Program-made: the position numbers and the translations under genes
Assembly: GCA_015039365.1 (NCBI GenBank)
Contig: WION01000003.1
Span: forward strand, 1,302,001 to 1,366,000
DNA from: Amanita rubescens
Lineage: Eukaryota; Basidiomycota; Agaricomycetes; Agaricales; Amanitaceae
Reading direction: 5' to 3'
Length of the DNA stretch: 64,000 bases
Notes under the pieces: generated by a model
The model's input: only the letters and a program-made list of their open reading frames with translations
Databases searched by the model: none
What the model was told of the DNA's origin: nothing
Shown here: positions 1 through 11,171 of the stretch, one piece after another
Numbering within the stretch: the stretch's first letter is position 1
Layout: the number at the start of each line of letters is the position of its first letter

Positions 1-1680
1 GGAGTGAAAACAAATCTGTTGCCTGAGACTTCGTCCTTCCCAGCCTTTTCTTTTTCGTCATTGATATCATCATCCATCATATCATCCCCATCTTCATCGA
101 AGGCTGCAGAGAACTTGGGTTTTACCAGCTTCGCCTTCGGTCGAGCGATGTGGTTACGCTTCTTGTCGCGGCCTACGCGTAGAGAAGATGTGGTATTCAA
201 TGGGCGATCGATAGTAGATGCGGCTGCGAACCAGTCCGTCTTCGCTGCAGAGGTGCCTTTACCCGTCTCAGATTTACGCGATGATTCCGCTTGACCACCA
301 TCGTCCATCCCCTGATCTTCGGTGTCTTGCACATCCTGTTCCTCGTCGACTCCAATATCATATTTATGCCTCGCTAACAACTTTTTCATACCGCCCTCTC
401 CTGCATATGGTTTAGTGTCATTTGCGACGGGTGCCTTCCTGGAATCCACATGTTTTGCACCGGGTCGAGCAGACCGCTTTTCATCATGCATGAGCACAAG
501 CTTGGAGGTGCGACGGGACTTGAAAAGATCCGGTACGCTGGATGAAGCAACCTGTTCCGCGGACTGCGAAGTTTCATTGGATAGGCGTAGACGACTAGGT
601 ATTAGAGGAGTTTTATATATGTCAAGCTCGTGGAGCGCCTTCTCCGCTGGCGATTGCTGGCGTTGTGCTAGAAATAACGTATTCAGAAGAGAAATTGGTA
701 AAATAGGGAGGATTGTTTACATTGTATGTCCGAAGGTTGTGGGAGACCAGATAACAAAGAAGCGTGTTGACGAACAGGGGAACGGGTCTGGATGTGGATG
801 TAAGCGTCATGCTTCTCTGACGAAGATCGATACTTACACCCCTCGAAAGATCAGCAAGAGATCCAAGAGTCACCGTCTGGTTAATACCACTACGTTGCCG
901 GCAATCAACTGGTTGGGACGAGGGTGCACGAACGAAAACAGGATTGATGACGAGGCTACGAATAGGAGGCGGCTCCGAGGATTCGCGCTGCACAGGCAGC
1001 ACAAGAGGCTGAGGGGTCATGGAACTACGCAAGTGGTACGATGGGCGAGAAGATTGCGGCATGAGAGGTACGGAGAGTTCTCGCTGCACTGAGGAATGTG
1101 GTGCGTTCTTCACGCTTTCGAAGGAAATGTCACGGCGCAACGGTATATTTGCCATAGCGGGCTCTCTTCTGAGCGCCCGAACAGGAGGATCGACAGACAT
1201 GGTACGCGAGATCCCAAGGTTGCGTAATGGTGACAAAGTGGAACGAACGTTATTAGCTGAGGAGCTTAAGGACAATTCTTGAAGGGTAGAAGATGGGATG
1301 GAGAGGGACAACGAGCGGGGTACGGAAGTCTCGCTGGTTCGCTGCGGTTTGAAGGCATGGGAGGGGGGGTCGAGATACGCGCTTGAGGAAGTATGAGGGA
1401 TCTGAGAGTGCTCTGGATCTGCCGGTGGACTATCTATACGCATGCGCTTTACTCTGCTAGCCTTTTCTTCATCTTCTGACATGGGGTCCAATGGCGATGC
1501 AAGACGCCTGCGCTTGCCGTTGGAATCCTCAAACTCTTCATTGCCGGCGAACCAAGACAAAGGTGCGGTAACGAGGTTTTTAATTGTGCTCAGCAATGAC
1601 GAGTTTGAGCGGGACAGCTGCTGTTTCTTCTGATGGGCTCGCCGGCGCTGGCTGCTGCTGAGATTGCTAGAAGACGCCAT
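1..1680 (-). CDS. Putative FG-nucleoporin-like protein, 3' end outside window
   Basis: Three exons read on the minus strand: 838-1680, 721-787 and 1-667, the last running off the window edge, so only the first ~525 residues are seen. The start MASSSNLSS opens a basic, Ser-rich leader followed by a predicted amphipathic helix (SLLSTIKNLVTAPLSWFAG, near residues 25-45) and a basic patch ending GKRRR. The middle is Ser/Pro-rich and disordered. Exon 3 has a TP-L-PSRLR-type segment and an acidic stretch. An N-terminal amphipathic helix plus disorder is how the Nup1/Nup60/Nup153 class of inner-ring nucleoporins binds the nuclear membrane, which is the basis of the name. No FG repeats are visible in the part present, so the identity is an inference. 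It could be another nuclear-envelope protein. It shares a 41-bp divergent spacer with YME2. Confidence 0.5.
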
Positions 1681-1721
1681 CGACGAGAAAAACAGGATTG
1701 TCACATCGTGACTGTCACACA
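1681..1721. promoter_or_regulatory. 41-bp divergent spacer with dyad GTCAC-atc-GTGAC
   Basis: The start codons of the nucleoporin-like gene (ends 1680) and YME2 (begins 1722) lie only 41 bp apart. The centre holds an exact dyad: GTCAC at 1700-1704 and GTGAC at 1708-1712. No TATA box is visible. Transcription starts must overlap or lie inside the neighbouring reading frame. A regulatory role for the dyad is inferred. Confidence 0.4.
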
Positions 1722-4700
1722 ATGCCTGCTTGTTTCCGGACCGCCGTTCGCCGTCTCGCAACGCACGCAGGCCCAGCACAAAAATCAGAGGCTTACTTCT
1801 TCGTAGACTCCGTCTTTCCAATTCGTCTGGGGAAATGGGAGTACGTCTGCGTGCATGTCTATTGAGTCAATCTCACCTGTTTGTAGTTTGCGCCATTACG
1901 TTGGTCTACTTCGGGAGGGCTACTTGCTCGATAAATTAAGGTCTCATCTTGAGTCAGTTCACACTCGTGGCTTTCGTGTATTATCCCTCGAACCACGCCA
2001 CAAGGACGGCGGTGTCTTTGTTCGCTTTCAGTATCTGGAAGACGACTCCAACCAAGCGTTAGATGATATATTGACTCAGACGAGGCATGTCATTTCAGAA
2101 TACAATGGTTTCCCATCTTGGATGGGCGGCCGTCAGGGAGGGAATGCATGGTTAGTCAAAGGAACTCCGTGGAAGGAGGTACGTCGCAGATAATAGGCCA
2201 GCTAGGCCACAGATTGGATGCTTGTTAGGATATGGATCGTTTCGCTTCCTCGATGCTCAAGGTCACTTTTGAAGGTCCGGATGTCCACGAGCAGTCCCTA
2301 TTTCAAACATTTCGTGTAAGTTCATCATTTCCTACCTTTTAACATGTCATATCTAATGTTCAGCCTTTCGGCCGAATTCGTGACATCGCTTCTCCCGGGG
2401 TTGTTCCCTCTGGTGTCCCGCGCACGTCAACCATCATCTACGACCGGTTGAAATCTGCAGTAATTGCGCGTAATGTCATTTATGGCTTCGAGGATCACTT
2501 CGACTCTCCATCCATGCCCAGAACACGTCTTTATACGGAATATCAGAAACCCATACAAGTGCATATCATCAGGAACTGGATATCCAGTCATCCAAAAATC
2601 GTGATGCCTCTTGTTGTCTTCTTGCTGGGTGCCCTTACCTATACGGTATGAGCATTAACACGATCCTGAGTCCCATTGTCAATAGTTGGTTGCAGATATT
2701 TGATCCGCTTCGTTCTCTCCTGATCCAAGCCAGAATACTACGCACGTTCGACTACCGAGGTTCGTCGTATTTGCTCTTGAGCAGAGCTGCTCTATTCCAA
2801 CACTAGTAGAATTCGGTTTCTTCAAATGGCTTCAAAAGCAGACATTTGATCGTTTTCCCCCCTTGACGACCGGAGAGGATGCATTATCTGGTATCGATGC
2901 ATGGAAGGAAAGGAAGGAAGCTGAAGCCTCACTAAAGAAGTACCTATCAGATGTGCCAAGTAAGTGTTCATTGTTCGGCAATCTAGGTCTGTACTAAGCG
3001 ACATAGACACCATCGCATTCCTCTACGGGCCTCAAGGCAGTGGTAAACATCGTATGATAGAGACAACCTTGCGCGAGACAGGACGGTGAAGGGCTCCCGA
3101 TCAGAAAGAGACCTTTGAACTAACATTCTGCAGGAACGCCCTCGTCATTGACTGTGCTCAGTTGAGTCAAATGACGTCCGATGCTCAGCTTATCGGATCG
3201 TTAGCGGCTCAGACGGGATATCGCCCTGTTTTTACCTTCTTAAACTCCATTACAACGTTGATAGACGTGGCTAGCATTGGTCTCATTGGACAGAAGAGTG
3301 AGTGACAAAGACCCAGTGACATTCAACCCATGCTTATACTGTTAATTAGCGGGATTCAGCTCTTCCCTGCCTGATCAACTGCGTCAGATACTTAGAACCA
3401 CAACAGCAGCACTCGAACAAATTGTAATTAGACGTCGTAAGCATGTAGAAGAAAAGGCCAAAGGAATCAAGTTGCGCCAACAATCAAAGGCTGAAGGAGC
3501 TGATGGCAATCAAATTCTCCCGCAAGGACAGGTTGAAGGCGTTGTAACAATGGAAGGGCTGCCTGTGGTTATTATCAGCCATTTTTCAAGCAGAGTCGGT
3601 TCGCATAGGCAAGAAATTCCTGAAATTCTGGCGGAATGGGCAGCCAATCTTGTGGAGAAACAGGTATTGAGCCAAGCTGGATCATATTCAAAATTTGATT
3701 CTGTTCTTTCCCTCGGATTGCGCACGTTTTGGTAATCAGTGACAACCGCGAGAATGCGAAACAGGCTGCCAAAGGTGGGTTCTATTTGCGTCAAAGAAGT
3801 TCAGGCTAATACCTGACGTGGTCAGCATTGCCTACCAAGCCGCTTTATGTGATTCAGTTACGCGACGCAGATACGATGAGTTCACTGTTATTTGTGAAAC
3901 GAAAGTTACAAAGCATTGGAATAAACCTCGAGTTTACTCAAGAACAAGCCGCCCATGTCGAACGGCTCGGAGGAAGGGCAAGTGACTTGGAACTTGTGAG
4001 TATGACGAAGCCTTGGTCGCGAACGCACACGGCTAATTTTATATCGCCGTAGCTTGTACATAAAATTCGGAATGGTCAACAAGTTGAAGATGCGGTCGAG
4101 GAGATCGTTAATCGTGGTGTAAATGAGTTGAGAAAGAAGGCTTTCGGCGAAGACGAAGAAGAAGCTAAGCGTTTACCCTGGACAAGAGAGCAGGCATGGA
4201 AAATCGTCAAGTTACTTTCAGAACAGTCCGAAGTAAGCCTTATATTTGTTGTACTCTTCGGTGCTTCTGGAGCTCCTGTTTAGATTCCATATTATGATGT
4301 CCTGTATAACGTGCCGTTTAGCGGAGAAGAATCATCCTTGCGCGAAATGGAACGTGCGGAAATAATTTCGATCAGGACACTGGAAGGCAATCCGTAACCT
4401 TCGCAGTCAAGTCAACGTGCTAAGACATTCTTTAGGCCGCCCATCGACGATTAAACCAGGAAGGCCCATTTTGAAATGGGTTTTCTCCCGGCTCGCTTCT
4501 GGTTGAGTAGCTACCTTAGAGTTTTGGGCGCATTCTCACTCCGCTTTCCTGTTCTCAGACTCTATATTCGCAGCGATAGAACAGATTTCCTATAATTCCA
4601 AACTAATTTCAAACTACGAAAAAACAATCAGAAGCGGCGAAGAGGAATTAATTGGATTGAGACAGGTCCTGGAAACACAAACATCGGGGTGGTTCTTCAC

Positions 4701-4836
4701 GACGTATGATGGAGGTCTTCGATCGAGGGCACGTTACACTGCAACGAAGATCAACGCCGCGCAGAAGCAACTAGAGGCACTTGAAAACGCGAACCGAGAG
4801 CTTAAAATGATTTTAGCTAAAGGTGACAAAAAGTAA
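1722..4836 (+). CDS. YME2: Yme2/RNA12-like mitochondrial inner-membrane protein
   Basis: Fifteen exons (1722-1840, 1887-2178, 2229-2315, 2364-2645, 2696-2759, 2810-2959, 3007-3085, 3134-3297, 3350-3663, 3717-3774, 3826-3995, 4053-4232, 4284-4386, 4436-4501, 4559-4836) give 801 residues. Yme2 is an inner-membrane protein that affects mitochondrial DNA maintenance and escape. The basic N-terminus looks like a presequence. It is followed by the family block FFVDSVFPIRLGKWD, an RRM-like region, a membrane segment (KIVMPLVVFLLGALTY) and an ATPase-like domain with Walker A GPQGSGKH (K345). A coiled coil closes the protein. Two introns are non-canonical. Intron 13 (4387-4435) must start with GC to keep frame. 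Intron 9 (3664-3716) has a good GT donor but ends in GG, because the conserved strand IAHVLVISDN begins directly after it. The family assignment is confident; the intron 9 model is the weak point. Confidence 0.85.
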
Positions 4837-4961
4837 AGTTGAATATTTGAATGGCCTTCCGAAAGCTTCACATGCCGCGCAGTGATTTACGTAAATGATG
4901 CTAGTTATGTAATAGAATACATTACTCCCCTGTAGTTCAAAAAACCCATTGGGTTCACCCG

Positions 4962-7900
4962 ATGACTGACGCCCAACGGAAAGAGTTTGAAGCTTTCACG
5001 CATTTCTTCGCGAATTTCAACCTCACCCGTCCAGTTTCGTCCGCCTCAGACCTCAGCGATGGCGCTGCTTTTTTTGAAATCTTATCCCTCGTGTAGGCCC
5101 ACCAGTCTGGCCGACTTGATCTTTACTAACCACGAATGAAATTTGCTCAGCGACACAGACTACTTTCGTCAATCTGGCCGTTCTGCGTCACAGCTCACTG
5201 ATAACTGGGTGCTCCGTTTCAACGCACTCAAGAGGCTATACAGATTAATGACGCAGTACTTTACGGATGTGCTTCAGAAACCGACTAGTGGATTGGACGT
5301 ACCAGATTTGCAGGCATTGGCAAAAGATTTCAGTATTATGCCAGCTCTGGGTATGTGTCGTTTCACGATTGCGATTGGCGTGCAATGCGAGAAGAACAAG
5401 GAGTTCATTGAGAAGATTCAAAAGCTCAGTGAAACTGATCAGCATTACCTCATGAAGGCTATAGAACAGGTTCGTTTTATGTCCGATTTCTCGAGTGGGA
5501 GACTAACAAATTACAGGTCATGGCCCACATAACTCCGCTGACAGGATCGCAAGACGTAGGAGAAAATATGACCGAGTGTGTGCTTTCCAAAAGGGCCATT
5601 CATTCTTATTGAGTGTCTACAGAGATGATCATTACTATATGATTCAGTCGCAACGCAGTCAGATATTTTCGGAAAAGGTGTCGCTCGAGAAAGCCTATCA
5701 AACCTTGTTAGAGGAGCACCGCACATTGCAAACGAACTATGATGACGTTTTGTCAGACCGGGAGGAAACTCACGCGCAGCTCCGAGAATTAAAAAGAGAA
5801 ATAGATGTCAGGCAAAACGAAAAGTCGGACGTCATCCTTCGAGGAGAGATTGAGAGATTGCGGATGGACCTGTGAGCCTACCTAATCTCTCTTCCGAATC
5901 ACTTTTTTGAAGCATGAGGAGATCGTCAGCCAGAAAAGCGAAGATAATCTTGCTTTGGCAGAATCTGAACTCGACAAACACACCAGTCTTGTTACGGACC
6001 TCACACGAAAAGTTGACGAATTGCAAGTCATAGCCAACGAAGCCGCAAGATTGAAGGATCAAGTAGATGAGTATGTATTTTGTTTTTACCAAGCGTGAGT
6101 CCTTGAGGTCATTCTTCAGGTATCGCCATGCTGCCGACAAGTTGCAGAAGACTGAGAATGTAATGGAGAAGTATAAGAAGAAATTGCAGGAGAGCGCTGA
6201 TTTGCGGCAGCGGCTCAAAGTAGAATCCAATCTTCTCCCATTGTGATACATTTTTATACATATTCTCAGGCTCTGGAAAAGCAAAATGCCGATTTAGTCG
6301 ACAAGAATGCTTCACTCGAAGAAGAATTTCGCAAGGTCGCCGCCTTCAAGCCTCTGATGGAATCCTACAAAAGTCAAATTGCCGATTTGGAAGCGAAGAA
6401 CGTGACACGCACCCAAGATATCGAGAAACTGAAATTTGAATTGGAACAAGCGCGAACAAAAGTACGAATCACTATGGAAGAACGTGCCAAAGATTCAGAG
6501 ACTCTTGAATTGTATCAAGAACGTGTGCGAGAACTTGAATTGATGTCTCAGAGTCGGCCCACCTCCACGAAGGCCAAGGATAGCGGTCCACGGAAGTTGG
6601 ACGACGGCACTAGGGACGAAACTCCCAAGAACCACTCAGTTGGGATACAGGATGAAATCGAGGCGGATGACGATCCTGGTCAAGGTCTTGGCGGCGAACT
6701 CGACGACGCTATTGCAGGCACGACAATGACTGACTTGAAAATCCAGATAAGAAAACTCGAAAGAGAACTCGAGGCTGTGCGGAGACGCGAGGTAGATGCG
6801 AGCAGGGTTCTGGTTCTAGAAAATTTACTCGAAGATGCTAACCGAATGAAGACTCGTTATGAGAGTGATTATTTGGCTGCACATCGAGAAAAGCTGGTCC
6901 TTCAGAGGGACCTGGAAGAGATCAGAAGCGGTAAATCTCTCGGTGATGGGTAGGTTTCTTCCGTACAGCTTCGGGTAAGCGTTAATGTGGCTGATCAGGG
7001 GAGAAGCTGCAATTGCATTGCGCCAATTGCTGAACGAGACTGTTGAACAATTCGAAGCTCTACGAAAAGAGCATGCACAACTGGAGGTCAAGTTCGAGAC
7101 GCAACAAAAAGAACTAACAGTTGCGAAGTCCGATCGTACGTTCTATATTACTACTATAGAGGGGCGTTAATACATGTGCAATAGTTAACCTTGTCAACAA
7201 GGATCAACTAGATATCCTCGCTACACTGAGAGAGTCTGTCAATGAGGACAAAGCCGCATTAGAAACTGATATTGAGCATCTCAAGAAACTGAACAAGGAG
7301 CTGACGGATAAGAACCGAATGCAACTTGAACAAGTGAACGCACTTTTGTTAGAAAAGGTAAACCTTCAGAGCGAAGGGATTGGACAGAGAGAGAAGATGT
7401 TGCAACGAGAACGAGACTGGGGGTACGTGCAATGGTGTATTTATAAATTCAGTTCCTTAAGATTGGAAACCCAGGGAACTCCGCGCTTCGGTTTCTGGCA
7501 AAGATATTCCTGAGGATGTTAGATCTCGTTTGTTAGCACTTGGTGAAGAAAACTCTTCCTTGAAGGAGGCAAATAGGATTTTTCAAGAAAAGTTATCGAA
7601 GGCTCGACAGGTGCATAGACTACTATTCGATTCAAATTTTACTTGCTGAAGAACGCACAGTTTATTAAGCAACAAGATAAATTGTTTAAAGATCAACATG
7701 CAGCTGGTTCTAGCCTTGTAAGCTCCACACTCATCTACTGCTGACATAGTTCATGTGTCTGGTAGGACGCGGAAGAAACTGAAGGGTCGCTCCGCGCTCG
7801 AGTGAAAGCATTGGAGAATGATGTGGCACGTTACAAAGTATTCCGTTTCCCGTAGAATTGGTTCATTCACGCTAATGACTTGGAACATAGGTAATCCTCG

Positions 7901-8076
7901 CTGAGAAAGATCGCAGGTACGAACGTGAACACGAGCTTATATTCAGCTCGGTCCATGTCCTCGGGATGAAAGTAGCGAGACAACATCTGGGTGCGAATCC
8001 GCAATATCCGCGACCCCAGGGAGCATCAAGTTGGTTGAACATGCAAAGGAAAACCGTAAGAGTCCATGCACGTTAG
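4962..8076 (+). CDS. HOOK-family dynein-endosome adaptor
   Basis: Thirteen exons (4962-5092, 5151-5469, 5517-5575, 5623-5871, 5930-6070, 6120-6219, 6270-6949, 6999-7135, 7185-7422, 7475-7610, 7661-7717, 7766-7837, 7891-8076) encode 684 residues. Residues 1-160 match the N-terminal HOOK domain pattern, for example VLRFNALKRLYRLMTQYF and the C-R-x-TIAIGVQCEKNKEFI segment. This domain binds the dynein light intermediate chain. Nearly everything after residue 165 is charged heptad coiled coil (EKVSLEKAYQTLLEEHRTLQ and many more), interrupted around residues 420-480 by an acidic, Pro-poor linker. The C-terminal ~70 residues contain the short globular block EHELIFSSVHVLGMKV expected of the cargo-linking end. 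Fungal Hook proteins connect early endosomes to dynein and kinesin-3. The length fits the family. Exon 5 was started at 5930 because the upstream AG would break frame. Confidence 0.85.
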
Positions 8077-8160
8077 CCAAATCATACTCTGAAACCTCGT
8101 GGTAGATGGGACATGTACTACGGCGATAAATAAGATGTATGGCATATTACGCGTGTTTTT

Positions 8161-8173
8161 GTATATATATAAT
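8161..8173 (+). promoter_or_regulatory. TATA-like run upstream of the RNA cyclase gene
   Basis: The spacer between HOOK (ends 8076) and the cyclase start (8200) is 123 bp. It holds an alternating run, tatatatata, about 30 nt before the start codon. It is the clearest TATA-like sequence in front of any gene here, but its function is inferred from position only. Confidence 0.3.
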
Positions 8174-8199
8174 TGCTCTCGTGTTCTAAAGCTTAAACT

Positions 8200-9604
8200 A
8201 TGCAAGTCATTAATGGAAGTCATCTCGAAGGTGGAGGCCAAATCCTGAGAATCGCCACTGCCTTATCAGCACTTCTGCGTATTCCAATTACAATAGAAAA
8301 CATTAGGAAAAATAGAACACTCCCGGGATTAAAGAACCAGCACAGGTACATGGTTGCACGATATAATTCCAGTTGAACCTTGACCGTTGAAACGTTGACC
8401 AAAGGACTGGCTTAGAGCTCGCTGCTACGATTGCCTCTGCTCAGCTCACCGGTGCAATCAATTCGTCTACCCGGGTCGTGTTCGAGCCTGGTCAGCATGG
8501 TTCACAACACGCTGGACAGACATTTGTCGCTGATGCTGTGACGGCGGGCTCAACTATGCTTCTCCTCCAAACCGCGCTTCCGATATTGCTGTTCACTCAA
8601 AACCATAATCACTTAGATCAACGGAATGCTTTAGAGACTAAACTAACCCTCAAAGGAGGTACCAATGCCGAACAAGCACCGCAGGTGGATTACACCCAAA
8701 ATATTTTTATACCCTTTCTTCGAAAGCACTTTCTCGGGAGCGAAGATGCAACAAATGAGAACAGTTGTGGAGATAAGGAAATGAGCGCATCAGTTGAAAT
8801 GAAGCTCGAAAGACGTGGTTACTTCCCAAAGGGTGGCGGCGTCGTTCATATTCGTGTCAAGCCACTTCCCCCAGGAAAAGCACTACGTCCTATCGTATTG
8901 CGAAGTCGTGGCCGCGTGATCTCGATTCGCGGCGTAGCTCATTATGCGGGTCTTCCTACGTCCATTGGCACGGGCATGGTTCGCGGCGCGCTCGAGCGAT
9001 TGAAGGCTGGCGGATTCGTAACCGATGATGTGGGAGGCACAAGGATCGTTAATGATTTCAATACGGTCGATGCCCACTCTGTTCATTTCGAGCATCGGCG
9101 TGAGCCAAAAGCCACAACAAGGGGCGCTGGGAGCGGTATAGTATTATGGGCAGAGCTCGAAGGCGGCGGAATTATAGGAGGGAGCGCCGTTGGGAGGAAA
9201 GGCATAGATCCAGAACACATTGGAGTCCAAGCGGCTGATGAGTTGGTTAAATCTCTGAACAATGGAGGCTGTATTGACGAGGCAAGTACAATACGCCATG
9301 CCCCGCAAAGACTGATTCCTACTTGACTCAATAGTGGTTACAAGATCAAATCATTGTATTCGTTGCACTAGCCCAAGGTACCTCTGAAATATGCTGCGGC
9401 ATGCAAGAAGTGTCTCTGCATTCAAGGCAAGCCCTTTTAAGGTGTTGGTAAATTAGTAACCTTAGGTGTTGCTTATCAAGGACCGCGATGTGGGTGATGG
9501 AACAGATAACGGGGGCCAAGTTTGAAATTGAACGAAATGAGATGGGACTGAATATTATACGCTGCAACGGGATTGACTTTAAGTCTGGCCCCTCACATGG
9601 CTGA
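8200..9604 (+). CDS. RTCA: RNA 3'-terminal phosphate cyclase
   Basis: Four exons (8200-8345, 8405-9281, 9335-9426, 9481-9604) give 412 residues. The enzyme converts RNA 3'-phosphates to 2',3'-cyclic phosphates through adenylation of a histidine. Family marks are the N-terminal EGGGQILR, the central [12 protein letters not shown] and [11 protein letters not shown] blocks, the [14 protein letters not shown] stretch, and near the C-terminus LHSRTAMWV, whose histidine (residue 370) is the expected catalytic residue. Its presence separates true cyclases from the ribosome-biogenesis paralogue Rcl1, which lacks it. An insertion of about 50 hydrophilic residues near position 140-190 makes it longer than usual. 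Introns 2 (9282-9334, GAG/GCAAGT) and 3 (9427-9480, AAG/GCAAGC) are both GC-AG. Intron 3 splits the catalytic motif between R372 and T373. A GT donor 17 bp downstream would add five residues there. Confidence 0.88.
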
Positions 9605-9758
9605 TACGGATGAGTTTAGTGGCGGAATCCCCGTGGATTACATGATTAAATATAAGAATATTGTACAGGACATCTAACGGTTCCATGACAGAAGTGACAT
9701 ATCTCCAAGGCGCCTACACATTGGATAAGTACCATGTTAGGACTCGGAACGCTAAGCA

Positions 9759-11098
9759 TTAGTCATACCTGGGTTTAATAAGGTGCCTTGCAGTGCCAAG
9801 AATAGCGAGGAGAACGAATAACGCTGCCGCAGCAATGTAGGCCCACCCGAGGAACGGATTCTTGCCGCCAATCCATGATACAGTCGAAATGACAATCGAC
9901 TTTGTACCACCATACAATTGGACAGGATAATCTGCTACAATGTTAACGATTGCTGAAGGATCATGGGATATAACGCACTGAGTCCAATGATAATTCTGTA
10001 AGTCCCCTGCTGCATTGTATCAGCGTCATTTCTTCCCCACAGTTTTGTGAAGGTTGGCAGGCCTGCAGTACGCATCCAATTCTGGAAGCGTTCATCAGCG
10101 CGCAAATCGGGAGGTGGATTGTCCTCGGTGTAATTGTTTGGGAAGCGTTTTGCCCAGTTTGGGGGCGGTACTATGTCTGATAGGTTTTGATAGCCACCAG
10201 TTGGAGCGATGGGAGATGAAACATATTTTTTGGCTTCTCCGGGCCATGCAATACCTGTTGACGAAAAAGTGTATGTCTGCACTGATGAGTTGGCATTTCC
10301 AGACGGATTCTGTAGAACAGGATCCGAAAATGTGTCTAGAGGAAGTGTGAAAATGTGCGCAAAAACAGGATTGAAGGTATAAATACCATTGAAAATGGAA
10401 TTAGCGATAAGACCGCAAGGATAAATGGGTTTCTTGTCTATTGATCCCAGCGGTTTGCAATTGCTGCCATCCAAGGTGCTGGCGCTCCTATCCTGACCCT
10501 TCAACTGATTAGCATCGTAGCTCTGGACATAACGCCTATGGTTCTGGTAGAAGTTTGTAAGCTTGTAGTAGAGCAAAACTGTCGGCGTGATATTTGTCGG
10601 TATGTCAAATTCTATGACACACTGCAATTCCATGGATGGGTCGGTGACCGTGGCATTGCCAGAGTTGTTGAGGAAGGCGTATCTTGGAGTGCTGATCAAG
10701 GCATGTTGATCGGAAGAGCGCAGACGGTAATCATAGCTATTTGAGGGCATATCCTGGAAAGTAAGAGAATCATTTGAGGGTGAAGGCGTAAGATTCTGGC
10801 AATTAGTGTAGTCGAGTGTTATCTCGGTGACAAGTGAAGAACCCCAGATAAGAAGGCCTCCTATGGGAGCAAAAAGGATGCCGATGATGAAAAAGGTAGG
10901 AAGAACGGTTTTGGGTGTAAGAATGGGTTGCCAGGCCTTTAAGCGCTGTTGCTTGAAGGCAGTATCTAGGGAGATGTGAGAAGAAAACAAGGAGTAAGAA
11001 AGGGACTAACTTGCAGGCCTCCTCCAGCTTCCTTTCTCTTTTTTCGAGGTATCTGTGGACGAATCCTGCGACGGTGCCTTGCGTCTGAAGAGAACCAT
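9759..11098 (-). CDS. CDC50: Cdc50/Lem3-family P4-ATPase (lipid flippase) subunit
   Basis: Three exons (11011-11098, 9979-10965, 9759-9934) encode 416 residues. Cdc50 proteins are the obligatory beta subunits of phospholipid flippases and escort them from the ER to Golgi, endosome or plasma membrane. The N-terminus carries the family signature RRPANTAFKQQRLKAWQP directly before the first membrane segment (TVLPTFFIIGILFAPIGGLL). A long lumenal domain follows with several N-x-S/T sites and paired cysteines. The last exon gives the family sequence STVSWIGGKNPFLGWAYIAA, which leads into the second membrane segment and a basic tail. Topology and length are as expected. It is divergent from MCMBP with 73 bp between the start codons. 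The three yeast paralogues (Cdc50, Lem3, Crf1) cannot be told apart here. Confidence 0.92.
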
Positions 11099-11171
11099 GG
11101 CTGTGATGATGGGTAAGCTAGCACACTGCGGCCGTGCAGTTGTCAGCCCACCCGCTTATGTAATACGCTTA

